From Streptomyces antarcticus (GTDB taxonomy: Bacteria; Actinomycetota; Actinomycetes; Streptomycetales; Streptomycetaceae): a stretch of 64,000 bases of DNA. Within the stretch, counting starts at the first letter, position 1; every line of letters starts with the position of its first letter. The position numbers and the translations under genes were made by a program. The notes under the pieces are model-generated. The model searched no databases, was not told where the DNA came from, and saw only the letters and a list, made by a program, of their open reading frames with translations. Below, in pieces: positions 54,453 to 63,053 of the stretch. Where the stretch lies: the NCBI RefSeq assembly GCF_026627255.1, contig NZ_JAPNLM010000004.1, positions 323,589 to 387,588 of the forward strand, written 5' to 3'.

Positions 54453-55304
54453 TCAGCCGATCGGCTTGCGGGTCTCCTCGCGCACCTCGAGCGTCGTGGC
54501 GGCCACCTTCTGGAGGTCGACCGACCCGGGGCTCCGCCGCACGGTCTCGGGGGTCACGACGGCAACCGACGCCCCCGTGTTCTCGTCCGCCCACGCGCAC
54601 ATCGGCAGGGTGCTCGTCGCACCGCCCTGCGTCGAGGTGAGGACCTGGCAGGTCACCGTGATGCCGGAGCCGGGCGGCGTGATGTCCCTGGCGGGCACCG
54701 CGACGGTCGCTCCCTGGGCGTCCGCCGCGCCCCCCATCATCTTCCGGCGGGCAGCCGCGGGGTCCTTGAACTGGCCGTACATCCCCGAGAAGACCAGGGC
54801 GCTCATCCCCGTGGCGGGACCGGACGTGTACTGGCCGACGGCCGGCTTCGGGTCGCGGATCTTCGGGTCGTAGGCCCCGGCGAGGGCCTTCTTGCCCTCG
54901 GTCTCCGACAGGTCCTGGGCCAGGGTGTACGTGCCGTTCAGCACGGTCGGCGGAACCGTGAGCCGGTACTGGGCATCGGGGAATCCGGCGCCGCTCGCCA
55001 CCTGTCCCGCGTCGCCCAGGAGCTTCACCGCGAAGCCGATGACTCCGAGGCCGACGAGCGAGGCCGCGACGATCCCCACCACCAGACCGGTCCGCTTCCG
55101 GCGCGGCGGCGGCCCCATCGGCGGCTGCCCCCAGCCCCCTTGCGCGGGGAACGGCTGGGCGTAGGGCTGCTGCGGGTAGCCCTGCGGCGGGTACGGGGCC
55201 TGTGCGGGCGGCGCGGGGTGCGCGGGGTGGTGCGGGCCGCCGTACGGGGTCGGGGGCTGCGCGGGCCCGTAGGGGCCGGGGGACTGGGGCGGCGGCATGC
55301 TCAT
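54453..55304 (-). CDS. Membrane-anchored protein with Pro/Tyr/Gln-rich cytoplasmic tail
   Basis: Protein of 283 aa. The first 70 residues are rich in Pro, Tyr, Gly and Gln (PQSPGPYGPAQPPTPYGG) and disordered; a basic stop (RRKRTG) and one membrane helix (LVVGIVAASLVGLGVIGFAV) follow; residues 105-283 form an extracytoplasmic domain (QYRLTVPPTVLNGTYTLAQD, GITVTCQVLTSTQGG, CAWADENTGASVAVVTPET). This layout is common in Streptomyces; function unknown. Its strand and position put it downstream of the molybdenum hydroxylase operon, 92 bp away. Confidence 0.8.
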   Translation of the reverse strand: MSMPPPQSPGPYGPAQPPTPYGGPHHPAHPAPPAQAPYPPQGYPQQPYAQPFPAQGGWGQPPMGPPPRRKRTGLVVGIVAASLVGLGVIGFAVKLLGDAGQVASGAGFPDAQYRLTVPPTVLNGTYTLAQDLSETEGKKALAGAYDPKIRDPKPAVGQYTSGPATGMSALVFSGMYGQFKDPAAARRKMMGGAADAQGATVAVPARDITPPGSGITVTCQVLTSTQGGATSTLPMCAWADENTGASVAVVTPETVRRSPGSVDLQKVAATTLEVREETRKPIG

Positions 55305-55395
55305 GACCGGAACGCTACTTCAGGGCCGGCCCCCGCAGTGCACGGCCCCGTCGCCGCCGGATCCCCGGGGCGGCCGGACCGGCGCCCCGCCGCCC

Positions 55396-57483
55396 TCAGG
55401 CGAGCACGTCCAGTACGCGGTCGGGAGTGAGCGGCAGGCTGCGCAGGCGCCGTCCCGTGGCGTGCCGGAAGGCGTTTCCGATCGCGGCCGCCGTCCCGAC
55501 GATGCCGATCTCACCGATCCCCTTGCTGCCCATCGGGTTGAGGTGCTTGTCGTGCTCGTCGATCCAGTGCGCCTCGATGTCCGGCACGTCGGCGTGGACC
55601 GGGACGTGGTAGGACGCCAGGTCGCTCTCGGCGAAGTCCCCGTGGACGGGGTCGACGCTGCTGTGCTCCGTCAGCGCCATGCCCACGCCCATCACCATCG
55701 CGCCGACGAACTGGGACCGCGCCGTGACGGGGTTGAGGATCCGCCCGGCGGCGAAGACCCCCAGCAGGCGGGCGACGCGCACCTCGCCGGTGACCGTGTC
55801 CACCCGTACGTCCGCGAAGTGCGCGCCGAACGCGTGGCGCGAGTACGGCGACTTCTGCCCCGCCGACCCGGCGGTGTCGGCCGACGCGGACAGCCCCCCG
55901 CCGGGGAGGGGCCCGTGACGGCCCGCCATGCGGGCGGTCAGCGCGGCGCACGCGTCGTGCACCGCCCATCCCCAGGAGCCGGTGCCGCTGGAGCCGCCCG
56001 CGAGGGAGGCCGACGGCAGACCGGTGTGCCCGACGGCCACCGTCACGGCGTCGAGCGGGACGCCCAGGGCGTCGGCGGCCACCTGTGCCAGGACGGTGCG
56101 CGCTCCGGTCCCGATGTCGGTGGCGTTGACCTCGACGTGGAACCTTCCGTCCGCGAGGGCGTGCGCCCGCGCCGTGGAGGGCGAGATCAGCACGGGGTAC
56201 GTCGCGGCGGCGACCCCGGTGCCGCACAGGACCGTCCCCTCCCGGCGCGGCGTGCGAAGTGAGGCCCAGCCGAAGCGGTCGGCACCCTCCCGGAGGCACT
56301 CCACGAGGTGCCGGCTGCTGAAGGGGCGGCCGCTGTCGGGCTCGGTCGCCGGTTCGTTGCGGACGCGCAGCTCCACGGGGTCGATGCCGAGGGCGTCGGC
56401 GAGTTCGTCCATGGCCGATTCGAGCGCGTACATGCCCGGGGCCTCCCCGGGGGCGCGCATCCAGGACGGTGTGGGCACGTCCAGGGCGACGACCCGGTGG
56501 GTGGTTCGGCTGTCGGGCACGGCGTACATGACACGGCCCGGGACGGCCGCCTGCTCGACGAACTCCCGGACGCGGGAGGTGTGGGTGGTGACCTCGTGGG
56601 TGAGCGCGGTGAGCGTGCCGTCCGAGCGGGCACCGAGCCGCACCCGGTGCAGCGTCGGAGCCCGGTGCCCGACCACGGCGGGCAGGTGGCGCCGGGGCAG
56701 GGCGAGGGTGACGGGGCGGCCGGTGTGGCGGGCGGCCATGACCGCCAGGACCACATGGGGGCGGGGGGTGCCCTTGCAGCCGAATCCACCGCCGACGTGT
56801 TCGGAGACGACCGTGACACGGTCCTCGGGCAGGCCGAAAAGGGACGCGAGGGCCGCTCGGACCGGCCCCGAGCCCTGGCTCGAGTCGTAGACGGTGAGGT
56901 GGCCGCCCGCCTCGTCCCAGAGGGCGGTGGCCGCGTGCGGCTCCATCGGGTGGTTGTGCAGCGGCGCCACCGCGTAGGAGCAGTCCACCCGTACGGCCGC
57001 GGCGGCCAGGGCCGCGTCCGGGTCGCCGTGCTCGCGGTGCGCGGGATGCCCGCCGTTGGCCTCCTCGGGCGTGTAGGCCCCGGGGTGGTCGGCGCGGAAC
57101 CCGACGTCGTGCCCGGCTGCCTCATACGTGACGACGACGGCTGAGGCGGCCGCCCGGGCCGCCTCCGGGGTCTCCGCGACGGCCAGCGCCACGTACCAGC
57201 CCCGGTGCGGGACCCCGGCGTCCTGGAGCACCTGGAGGGTGGGGTCGTCGGACGGGCCCAGCCGCGGGGCGTTGTGCGGCGTGAGCACGGCGAGCACGCC
57301 GGGGAGGGCCAGCGCGGCGGCCGCGTCCACGGCGGTGACGCGGCCCCGGGGGACCGTCGCGGCCACCGGCCAGGCGTGGGCGCAGCCGGCCGGGGCGTGG
57401 TCGCCGGCGTACCGGGCGGCGCCCGTGACCTTCTCCGGGCCCTCGGCCCGGCCGACCGCGGTACCGAGTACGACGTGCCGCAT
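55396..57483 (-). CDS. Molybdenum hydroxylase large subunit (PaoC/YagR-like)
   Basis: Molybdopterin-cytosine-dinucleotide-binding subunit, 695 aa. An N-terminal hammerhead domain (GRAEGPEKVTGAARYAGDHA) precedes the cofactor-binding domains, with VSEHVGGGFGCKGTPRPH, MRAPGEAPGMYALESAMDEL (Mo-site Arg loop), AGGSSGTGSWGWAVHDA and GSKGIGEIGIVGTAAAIGNA, whose Glu is the catalytic base. It oxidises an aldehyde or N-heterocycle. It is third of a three-gene operon with FAD and 2Fe-2S subunits; the gap to the FAD gene is 67 bp. The ATG at 57483 has GAGGAGC upstream. Confidence 0.9.
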   Translation of the reverse strand: MRHVVLGTAVGRAEGPEKVTGAARYAGDHAPAGCAHAWPVAATVPRGRVTAVDAAAALALPGVLAVLTPHNAPRLGPSDDPTLQVLQDAGVPHRGWYVALAVAETPEAARAAASAVVVTYEAAGHDVGFRADHPGAYTPEEANGGHPAHREHGDPDAALAAAAVRVDCSYAVAPLHNHPMEPHAATALWDEAGGHLTVYDSSQGSGPVRAALASLFGLPEDRVTVVSEHVGGGFGCKGTPRPHVVLAVMAARHTGRPVTLALPRRHLPAVVGHRAPTLHRVRLGARSDGTLTALTHEVTTHTSRVREFVEQAAVPGRVMYAVPDSRTTHRVVALDVPTPSWMRAPGEAPGMYALESAMDELADALGIDPVELRVRNEPATEPDSGRPFSSRHLVECLREGADRFGWASLRTPRREGTVLCGTGVAAATYPVLISPSTARAHALADGRFHVEVNATDIGTGARTVLAQVAADALGVPLDAVTVAVGHTGLPSASLAGGSSGTGSWGWAVHDACAALTARMAGRHGPLPGGGLSASADTAGSAGQKSPYSRHAFGAHFADVRVDTVTGEVRVARLLGVFAAGRILNPVTARSQFVGAMVMGVGMALTEHSSVDPVHGDFAESDLASYHVPVHADVPDIEAHWIDEHDKHLNPMGSKGIGEIGIVGTAAAIGNAFRHATGRRLRSLPLTPDRVLDVLA

Positions 57484-57550
57484 GGGAGCTCCTCTGGACG
57501 GTCCCGGCGTACGCGGGACTGCGGGTGCGCGCGGGGCTACGGGGCGCGGG

Positions 57551-58558
57551 CTACGGGATGCGGGGACGGCCGTCCGCGCGGGCGGCCAGCGCCCCCAGCA
57601 CGTCGACGGCGAGGTTGGCGGCCAGAGCCACCTTGTAGCCGTTGTCGCGCAGGGGCCGGGCCGGGGCCAGCTCTGCCTCCACCGCCCGGCGCAGCGCGTC
57701 GGGCGTCGGCTCGGCGCCGACCAGCAGGGTCTCGGCCGCGGTGGCCCGCCAGGGACGGTGTGCCAGCCCCCCGAAGGCGAGCGTCACCCGTCGTACGCGG
57801 CCCGCGTCGAGCTCCAGGACGGCGGCGACGGAGGCCAGGGCGAAGGCGTACGAGGCCCGGTCGCGCGCCTTGCGGTACAGCGAGACGGCCCCGCGCCCCG
57901 GGGCGGGCAGCACGATCGCGGTGACGATTTCCCCCGCGCGCAGCACGGTGTCCTGCTCGGGACGGTCCCCGGGCAGCCGGTGGAACTCCGCCGCGGGCAC
58001 GGTGCGGGCGCCGTCCCCGCCGTACAGCTCGATGTCGGCGTCGAGCGCCGCGAGTGCCACCGCCATGTCGGAGGGGTGCGTCGCGATGCACCGCTCGGAC
58101 TGCCCGAGGACGGCGTGATCGCGGTGCAGCCCGTCGCGGGCGCCGCAGCCGGTGCCCGGCTCGCGCTTGTTGCAGGGCTTGGACACGTCCTGGAAGTAGG
58201 AGCACCGGGTGCGCTGGAGCAGGTTCCCGCCGGTGGTGGCCATGTTGCGCAGCTGCCCGGAGGCGCCGGCCAGCAGGGCCTGGGACAGGACGGGGTGGCG
58301 GGCCCTGACGGCGGGGTGGGCGGCGACGTCGCTGTTGCGGGTCATGGCGCCGATCCGGAGCCCTCCCGAGGGCAGCTCCTCCACGCCGTCGAGCGGGAGC
58401 CGGGAGATGTCGACGAGGGCCGTCGGGCTCTCCACCCCCAGCTTCATCAGGTCGACGAGGTTGGTGCCGCCACCGAGGTAGCGGGCTCCGGGGTGCCGGG
58501 CGTGGGCCGCGACGGCCTCGTCGAGGCCGGCGGCGCGGACGTAGGCGAACGGCTTCAC
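57551..58558 (-). CDS. Molybdenum hydroxylase FAD subunit with extra 4Fe-4S site (PaoB/YagS-like)
   Basis: FAD-binding subunit of 335 aa. FAD motifs are ARYLGGGTNLVDLMKLGVE and MATTGGNLLQRTRC. The insert RCSYFQDVSKPCNKREPGTG, continuing CGAR and SERCIATHPSDMAVAL, holds four Cys of the type that bind a [4Fe-4S] cluster in E. coli PaoB and 4-hydroxybenzoyl-CoA reductase relatives; ordinary CoxM lacks it. The GTG at 58558 overlaps the stop of the 2Fe-2S gene (GTGA). The frame is open 2.9 kb upstream by chance; only this part is coding. Confidence 0.9.
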   Translation of the reverse strand: MKPFAYVRAAGLDEAVAAHARHPGARYLGGGTNLVDLMKLGVESPTALVDISRLPLDGVEELPSGGLRIGAMTRNSDVAAHPAVRARHPVLSQALLAGASGQLRNMATTGGNLLQRTRCSYFQDVSKPCNKREPGTGCGARDGLHRDHAVLGQSERCIATHPSDMAVALAALDADIELYGGDGARTVPAAEFHRLPGDRPEQDTVLRAGEIVTAIVLPAPGRGAVSLYRKARDRASYAFALASVAAVLELDAGRVRRVTLAFGGLAHRPWRATAAETLLVGAEPTPDALRRAVEAELAPARPLRDNGYKVALAANLAVDVLGALAARADGRPRIP

Positions 58559-59217
58559 GCGGTCACGTCCCTCACGGCGTCGACGATGCGCGGGTAGGCA
58601 CCGCAGCGGCACAGGTTGCCGCTCATCCGCTCCCTGACCTCCTCCGCCGTCAGGGTGACGGGGCCGGGGTCGGTCAGGGCGTCCGCGCCGGTGGCGTGCG
58701 AGGGGTGCCCGGCGGCGGCTTCCGCGATGGCTCCGACGGCCGAGCAGAGTTGTCCGGGCGTACAGAAGCCGCACTGGAAGGCGTCCCGCTCCAGGAAGGC
58801 CCGCTGCAGGGGGTGCAGGTCGCCGGCCGTGCTCCCGAGCCCCTCGACGGTGGTGATGTCGGCTCCGTCCTGCGTTACTGCCAGCAGGAGGCAGCTGTTG
58901 ACCCGCCTGCCGTCGGCCAGCACGGTGCAGGCGCCGCACTGGCCGTGGTCGCAGCCCTTCTTCGCTCCGGTCAGGAGCAGGTGCCCGCGCAGGGCGTCCA
59001 GCAGGGTGACGCGGTGGTCCAGCCGCAGGTCGTGCTCCGTGCCGTTGACCTTCAGGGTGACGCGGGACGCCGGGGGAGCGGCCGCGCCGCCCGGCCCGGG
59101 GGGAACCGCACCGGCTCCGGGGTCGGGCCGTGGATCGCTGCCGTCCGCCACCGCGGCCTCCTCCGTACTGCGTGCGCAGGACCGGTACGCCTGCTGTCCG
59201 TGCCCAGACTGGCGCAT
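58555..59217 (-). CDS. Molybdenum hydroxylase 2Fe-2S subunit (PaoA/YagT-like)
   Basis: Iron-sulfur subunit of up to 220 aa. The plant-ferredoxin-type cluster uses Cys89, 94, 97 and 109 (KKGCDHGQCGACTV, VNSC). The second, helical cluster uses Cys149, 152, 203 and 205 (FQCGFCTPGQ, NLCRCGAYPR). An N-terminal 50-residue extension is low complexity; PaoA proteins often carry a Tat signal there, but no twin-arginine motif is seen, so the enzyme is probably cytoplasmic. The ATG at 59217 or an internal GTG near residue 23 may be the start. First gene of the operon. Confidence 0.9.
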   Translation of the reverse strand: MRQSGHGQQAYRSCARSTEEAAVADGSDPRPDPGAGAVPPGPGGAAAPPASRVTLKVNGTEHDLRLDHRVTLLDALRGHLLLTGAKKGCDHGQCGACTVLADGRRVNSCLLLAVTQDGADITTVEGLGSTAGDLHPLQRAFLERDAFQCGFCTPGQLCSAVGAIAEAAAGHPSHATGADALTDPGPVTLTAEEVRERMSGNLCRCGAYPRIVDAVRDVTA

Positions 59218-59250
59218 TCCGTACGAACCGGCACCCCGGGCGCGGAGCCG

Positions 59251-60288
59251 TCAGCGCTCGGGCAGCGGGGTGCGGAGTGAGGAGTGTCCTTGTTCCCAGG
59301 CGGTGTGGATGTGGTGGGTGAGGCGGTCTTCGAGGTGGAGGGTCGCGGCGCAGCCGAAGGCGATGTCGGGTTCGAGGTGGGGTTCGTCGGTGAGGAGGCC
59401 GCCGATGACGTCGTGGCGTACGACGTGTTCGTGGACGGCGTCGGCTTCGACGTGTTCGGTGTAGAAGTGTTCGGCGGCGGGGCCGGCTTGGCAGCGGTGC
59501 ATGGCCTTGGCCAGGCGGCGGGAGCCGGGTGGGGAGGTGACCTCGAGGCAGGCGAAGTGGCCGACGAGTGCGCCGCGCAGGGCGCGGTGCAGGCCGAAGA
59601 GGGACATGAGGTTGACGGTGGCGAGGAGGGGTGCGGGGGCCTGGTCGAGGTAGCGGCCGTAGGCGGGGTCCAGGCCGAGGTCGTTCATGAGGCCGGCGAA
59701 GAGCCGGGCGTGGATCCGGTCGGGGTGTCCCGCGCCGAACTCGTCGTACTCGATGGCGGCCATGGCGGCCTTGGCGCGGCCGGTCAGCCGGGGGATCACC
59801 CACAGGTGCGGGTCGGCTTCCTTGAGGTGGTAGAGGGAGCGCAGGGCGGCGTATTCGCGGAGCTGCCACAGCTCGCCCCGGGTCGCGAGCCGGTGGCTGA
59901 GGCTGCCGGCGGGGTCGGCGGGTTCCACGAGCAGCGGGGCGAAGGCCTCGTCCACCGATGCGGGCGCCGCGGACAGATCGGTGCGCAGGGCGTGCAGGAA
60001 GCGGGCTTCCAGGGCCTGGCGCAGCCGGAGCAGGTCCGGGTCCCATTCCCGTTCGTCGTCCACGCCCGCGAAGCCCCGGTAGTGCAGTTCGTAGAGCAGG
60101 TAGAGGGCCAGCTGGAGGTCCTCCCCCCACGGGTCGGCCTTCAATACCGCTCCCGGGGCGTAGTCCGGCGGGCCACCGTGACGCAGCGCCTCCACCACGG
60201 CGCCGGAAAGCCCGCCGCGACCGGCAACCAGGACAGGGCCGGTACTGGTGGTGGTGGCGAAGGCGGTCGTCGGTGCGGCCCCGGTCAT
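59251..60288 (-). CDS. Iron-containing redox enzyme (heme-oxygenase-like di-iron fold)
   Basis: Helical protein of 345 aa of the iron-containing redox enzyme family. LQLALYLLYELHYRGFAGVD with Glu/His, then LYHLKEADPHLWVIPRLTGR, AMAAIEYDEFGAGHPDRIHA, and HFYTEHVEADAVHEHVVRHD supply regularly spaced Glu/His/Asp typical of the heme-oxygenase-like di-iron oxidase fold. Relatives perform C-C or C-N cleavage or N-oxygenation on amino-acid-like substrates. The ATG at 60288 overlaps the stop of the CDGSH gene (ATGA). It ends a three-gene operon; the reaction is unknown. Confidence 0.85.
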   Translation of the reverse strand: MTGAAPTTAFATTTSTGPVLVAGRGGLSGAVVEALRHGGPPDYAPGAVLKADPWGEDLQLALYLLYELHYRGFAGVDDEREWDPDLLRLRQALEARFLHALRTDLSAAPASVDEAFAPLLVEPADPAGSLSHRLATRGELWQLREYAALRSLYHLKEADPHLWVIPRLTGRAKAAMAAIEYDEFGAGHPDRIHARLFAGLMNDLGLDPAYGRYLDQAPAPLLATVNLMSLFGLHRALRGALVGHFACLEVTSPPGSRRLAKAMHRCQAGPAAEHFYTEHVEADAVHEHVVRHDVIGGLLTDEPHLEPDIAFGCAATLHLEDRLTHHIHTAWEQGHSSLRTPLPER

Positions 60289-60644
60289 CGCGGGCTCCCG
60301 TCGGTGTCGGTGTCGGTGCCGGTGTCGGCGTCGCTGCCGCCGGGCGGCGGTGCGGTGCGTTCCCGGGGGCGGTGGCTGGTGTCGCACCAGGGGTAGATGC
60401 GGCTGCGCCGGCAGGTGCACACGGCGACGGCGAACCGGTCCGAGCGGGCGAGGGTCCCGTCCTCCAGGAGGATCTCGACGGGTCCCTCCACCAGGACCGG
60501 ACCGCTCCGGTCCACGCTGACACGGCGGGCCGGGCGGCGCCCGCCGGGAGCGGAGGCGGGGGGAGTGGAACCGGTGGGAGTGGAGGCGGTGGGAGTGGCG
60601 GCGGGCGCGGAGGCGTCCGCGGCGCGGTCAGAGGTGCTGGGCAC
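60285..60644 (-). CDS. CDGSH iron-sulfur protein
   Basis: A 119-aa protein with one CDGSH-type zinc-finger-like [2Fe-2S] site: Cys76, Cys78, Cys87 and His91 in VCTCRRSRIYPWCDTSH. The last part reads CDTSH instead of CDGSH, keeping all ligands. The first 40 residues are Ala/Thr/Pro-rich with SAPA/TPT repeats and the last 25 are rich in Asp/Thr (TGTDTDTDG), both disordered. It could be a redox partner of the iron enzyme encoded next. It overlaps both neighbours (17 and 4 bases). Confidence 0.88.
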   Translation of the reverse strand: MPSTSDRAADASAPAATPTASTPTGSTPPASAPGGRRPARRVSVDRSGPVLVEGPVEILLEDGTLARSDRFAVAVCTCRRSRIYPWCDTSHRPRERTAPPPGGSDADTGTDTDTDGSPR

Positions 60645-61314
60645 GGATGATCACCAGTTCCTCCAGTTCGGCGCCCTCTTCCGCCAGACCGCGGCCCTGC
60701 AGCCAGGCCCGGCGCGAGCGCAGCACCGGCCCCCAGGGCACGGAGGCCCGGGCGGTCACCTGGGCGGTCAGACCCTCCCGCTCCAGCCGGCCGACGGTCT
60801 CCTGGGCCCCGCACAGCCCGGAGTGCACCATGAGCAGGATCCCTCCGGGGCGGAGCAGGGCGGGCGCGTCGGCGCAGATCCGGTCGATGACGCGGCGCCC
60901 GTCGGTGCCGGCGTCCCAGGCCCGCTGCGGGCCGCGCGACGGCAGCCCGGGCTCGGGGGAGGGGACGTACGGCGGGTTCGTCAGGAGCATGTCGAAGCGC
61001 CGGCCCCGGGTGCGGGTCGCGAAGTCCCCGTGCAGGACGCGCAGGGGCAGCCGCCGGTGGAGCGCGTTCAGACGGGCGGTCGCCACCGCCCGCCAGGACA
61101 CGTCGACGGCCGTGACCCGTGCGCCCCGGGCGGCCGCGCTCAGGGCGAGGGCTCCGGTTCCGGTACCGATCTCCAGCAGTTCCGTCGAAGGGCTCAGCTC
61201 TTCCTGAGCGAGTGCGTACGCGAGGAGCCTGGTATCCGCCTGAGGGCGGTACACGCCTGGCAGCGAGATGATCGACTGTGGGGTCATTCCCCTGTTCAGG
61301 GCCGTACTGGACAT
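60628..61314 (-). CDS. HemK2/MTQ2-family class I methyltransferase
   Basis: SAM-dependent methyltransferase of 228 aa. Motif I is ELLEIGTGTGALALSAAARG (about 45-64), motif II VTAVDVSWRAVATA, and the amide-methylating NPPY motif is at 113-116 (LLTNPPYVPSPEPG). Related enzymes (HemK/PrmC, MTQ2) methylate the side-chain amide of Gln; in bacteria PrmC acts on release factors, but this shorter MTQ2-like form has another target. It heads the operon; the 247-bp gap upstream must carry the promoter. The ATG at 61314 has GGAGGTGA upstream. Confidence 0.88.
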   Translation of the reverse strand: MSSTALNRGMTPQSIISLPGVYRPQADTRLLAYALAQEELSPSTELLEIGTGTGALALSAAARGARVTAVDVSWRAVATARLNALHRRLPLRVLHGDFATRTRGRRFDMLLTNPPYVPSPEPGLPSRGPQRAWDAGTDGRRVIDRICADAPALLRPGGILLMVHSGLCGAQETVGRLEREGLTAQVTARASVPWGPVLRSRRAWLQGRGLAEEGAELEELVIIRAQHL

Positions 61315-61506
61315 CGGTCACCTCCGGAATCGAACGCCTCCCGCAGCACGTCTTCCCGCGGGCTCGGCACAGGGCGGCTACCCGCACGCGGGTCGTCCAC
61401 TCGCCCGGAGGTGATCTGTCAGCGGCCGCCCACCGACCTCTCACGGCGTGCCCGCCGTCGGGGGCGGGGGTGACGGAGGGTGGCGGTGAGGCGCACGGGG
61501 CCGGTC

Positions 61507-61564
61507 GTCCGGCGTTGCCTCAGGGCCCCGCCCGTGCGGCGGGGGCCCGTCCGGCATTGCCTCA
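61507..61564 (-). terminator. Hairpin flanked by 16-bp direct repeats
   Basis: GGGCCCCGCC / GGCGGGGGCCC (61523-61548, one bulge) forms a stem with a 5-base loop just past the stop of the frameshifted gene. It is flanked by two copies of GTCCGGCRTTGCCTCA (61507-61522 and 61549-61564); the second includes the stop codon. Probably a terminator, possibly arisen by duplication. Confidence 0.6.
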
Positions 61565-62763
61565 CGACCGCGACACGGCCGTGCAGCCCTCCTGGGAGGA
61601 CTCCTCGATGGTCTTGCTGCGGTCGTAGGGGTCCATCGGCGTCCCGGAGGGCGTGGGGCCGGTCGCGGGGTCCTCGACGAAGGTCGGGTGCAGGTAGCCG
61701 TCGTACTTGTCGCAGGAGCTGTTGGCGATGTCCCGCTGGTAGGCGACGATCCAGAGCCTGCCCGGAGTCGCCGTCCACTTGCGCGGGTCGGCTATCGAGA
61801 ACGTCGCCTCGCGGCGCACGATCGTCCTCTCGACCTGGTCCGCACCGCCCCTGGCCTTCGCGAACGGGTAGACGAACGAGTAGTCGACCACGACGTGGGC
61901 CTGCCCCGGCCCCTCGCCGGGCTCCACCCACATGCGGCCGCGGACCTTGACGACCTCGCCCACGAGCCGCAGCTCGGCCGGGTCGTACCAGCTGAACAGG
62001 TCCAGCGGGTTCTGCTCGAGGCTCGGCCGTGCGAAGGCCGCCGCCAGCTGGTCCTTCGTCCGCTTGTCCTTCGGATCGAGCAGTGACAGCGCCGTGGCGT
62101 GCTGCTCCCCGCGCAGGGTGGCGGGATCGAGATTGGCGGCGACCAGGAACGGCTTGGCCTTGGCCAGGGCGTCCGCCACCTGGTCCTTGGTCATCCCACC
62201 GGTCGCCGCCGCCTCCGGCACCTCGATTCCGGCCGCGCCGTCGGCCCACTGGAGCGCCGGCGAGCCCCTGAAGGGCTGCGTCAGCGTGGGCCGGTCCGGG
62301 TCCGGGTAGAGCTCCGCCGGAGCCTCGGAGGGCCGGGCGGATTCCCCGGCCAGCGGGGCGCCGGGGGCGGCGGGGCCGGCCTCGCGCCGGTCCTCGGCCT
62401 TCCCGGTGATCCGGTCGATCACCAGCTCCGGGCACAGTGCGACCACCGCCAGCGCGGCGATGCAGACGACGGCCAGGGTGGCCTTCAGCCTCCGCTTGCC
62501 CGTGCCCCGGCCTTCCCTCTCCTGCCACGCGGGCCCGGTCCGCCATCCGGGCGGGTCGCCCGCGCCCTGCCTCGGCGTGCGCCGGAAGAGCCCCGGCCGG
62601 CCCGCGCCCGCTCCGCCTCCTCGCGCCGCAGACGCTCCGTCACCATCCGCGCCCGCGCCGATGGTTCCCTGGGGGCGTCCCCGCCGCCCTGCCCGGCCTG
62701 TGCGCTGAACCGTGCCCACTCCTCGTCGGAGACGTCCGGTCCGCGGTCGTCGTTCTGTCCCAT
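61562..62763 (-). pseudogene. Membrane-anchored protein with an apparent frameshift
   Basis: The ATG at 62763 starts MGQNDDRGPDVSDEEWARFS and runs to RREEAERARAGR; near 62592 the sensible reading moves by one base into GLFRRTPRQGAGDPPGWRTG, a membrane helix (LKATLAVVCIAALAVVALC) and a 280-residue extracytoplasmic domain (QVADALAKAKPFLVAANLDP, LDLFSWYDPAELRLVGEVVK, VVDYSFVYPFAKARGGADQV, WIVAYQRDIANSSCDKYDGY). The joined product would be about 400 aa. Function is not recognised. A GG run at the junction makes either a real deletion or a sequencing error possible. Without the shift only 140 aa would be made. Confidence 0.65.
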
Positions 62764-63053
62764 GCTCCCCACCCGGTCTGTACCGCGCGGCCGTATCCGC
62801 AGGCCACGCGCTCGGGAGCGTCTCACGGCCCGCTGACAGCCGATGCGACAGGGCGCTTTTACGCCCCCGCCGGCCTCCGGTCCCGTGGCGCGTCCACGGT
62901 CCGCCACGACCATGGGAGCAGGCCGGGCGGCCCCCCCGGCATCCGCTGCCGGGCACCCGGGTGACCCCGCGCGCGACCGGGCGACGGCGACCTGGCACGT
63001 CGACGCCGGCGGATCGCCCGTCAGGAAGCGTCGGCGGCCCTCCGCGCCGGCCG

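Noticed and set aside
57551..61444. Open frame of 1297 codons on the minus strand
   Set aside because: Only the last 335 codons (from 58558) match a protein family; the rest is antisense or out-of-frame to the 2Fe-2S, iron enzyme, CDGSH and methyltransferase genes and is Arg/Pro-rich.
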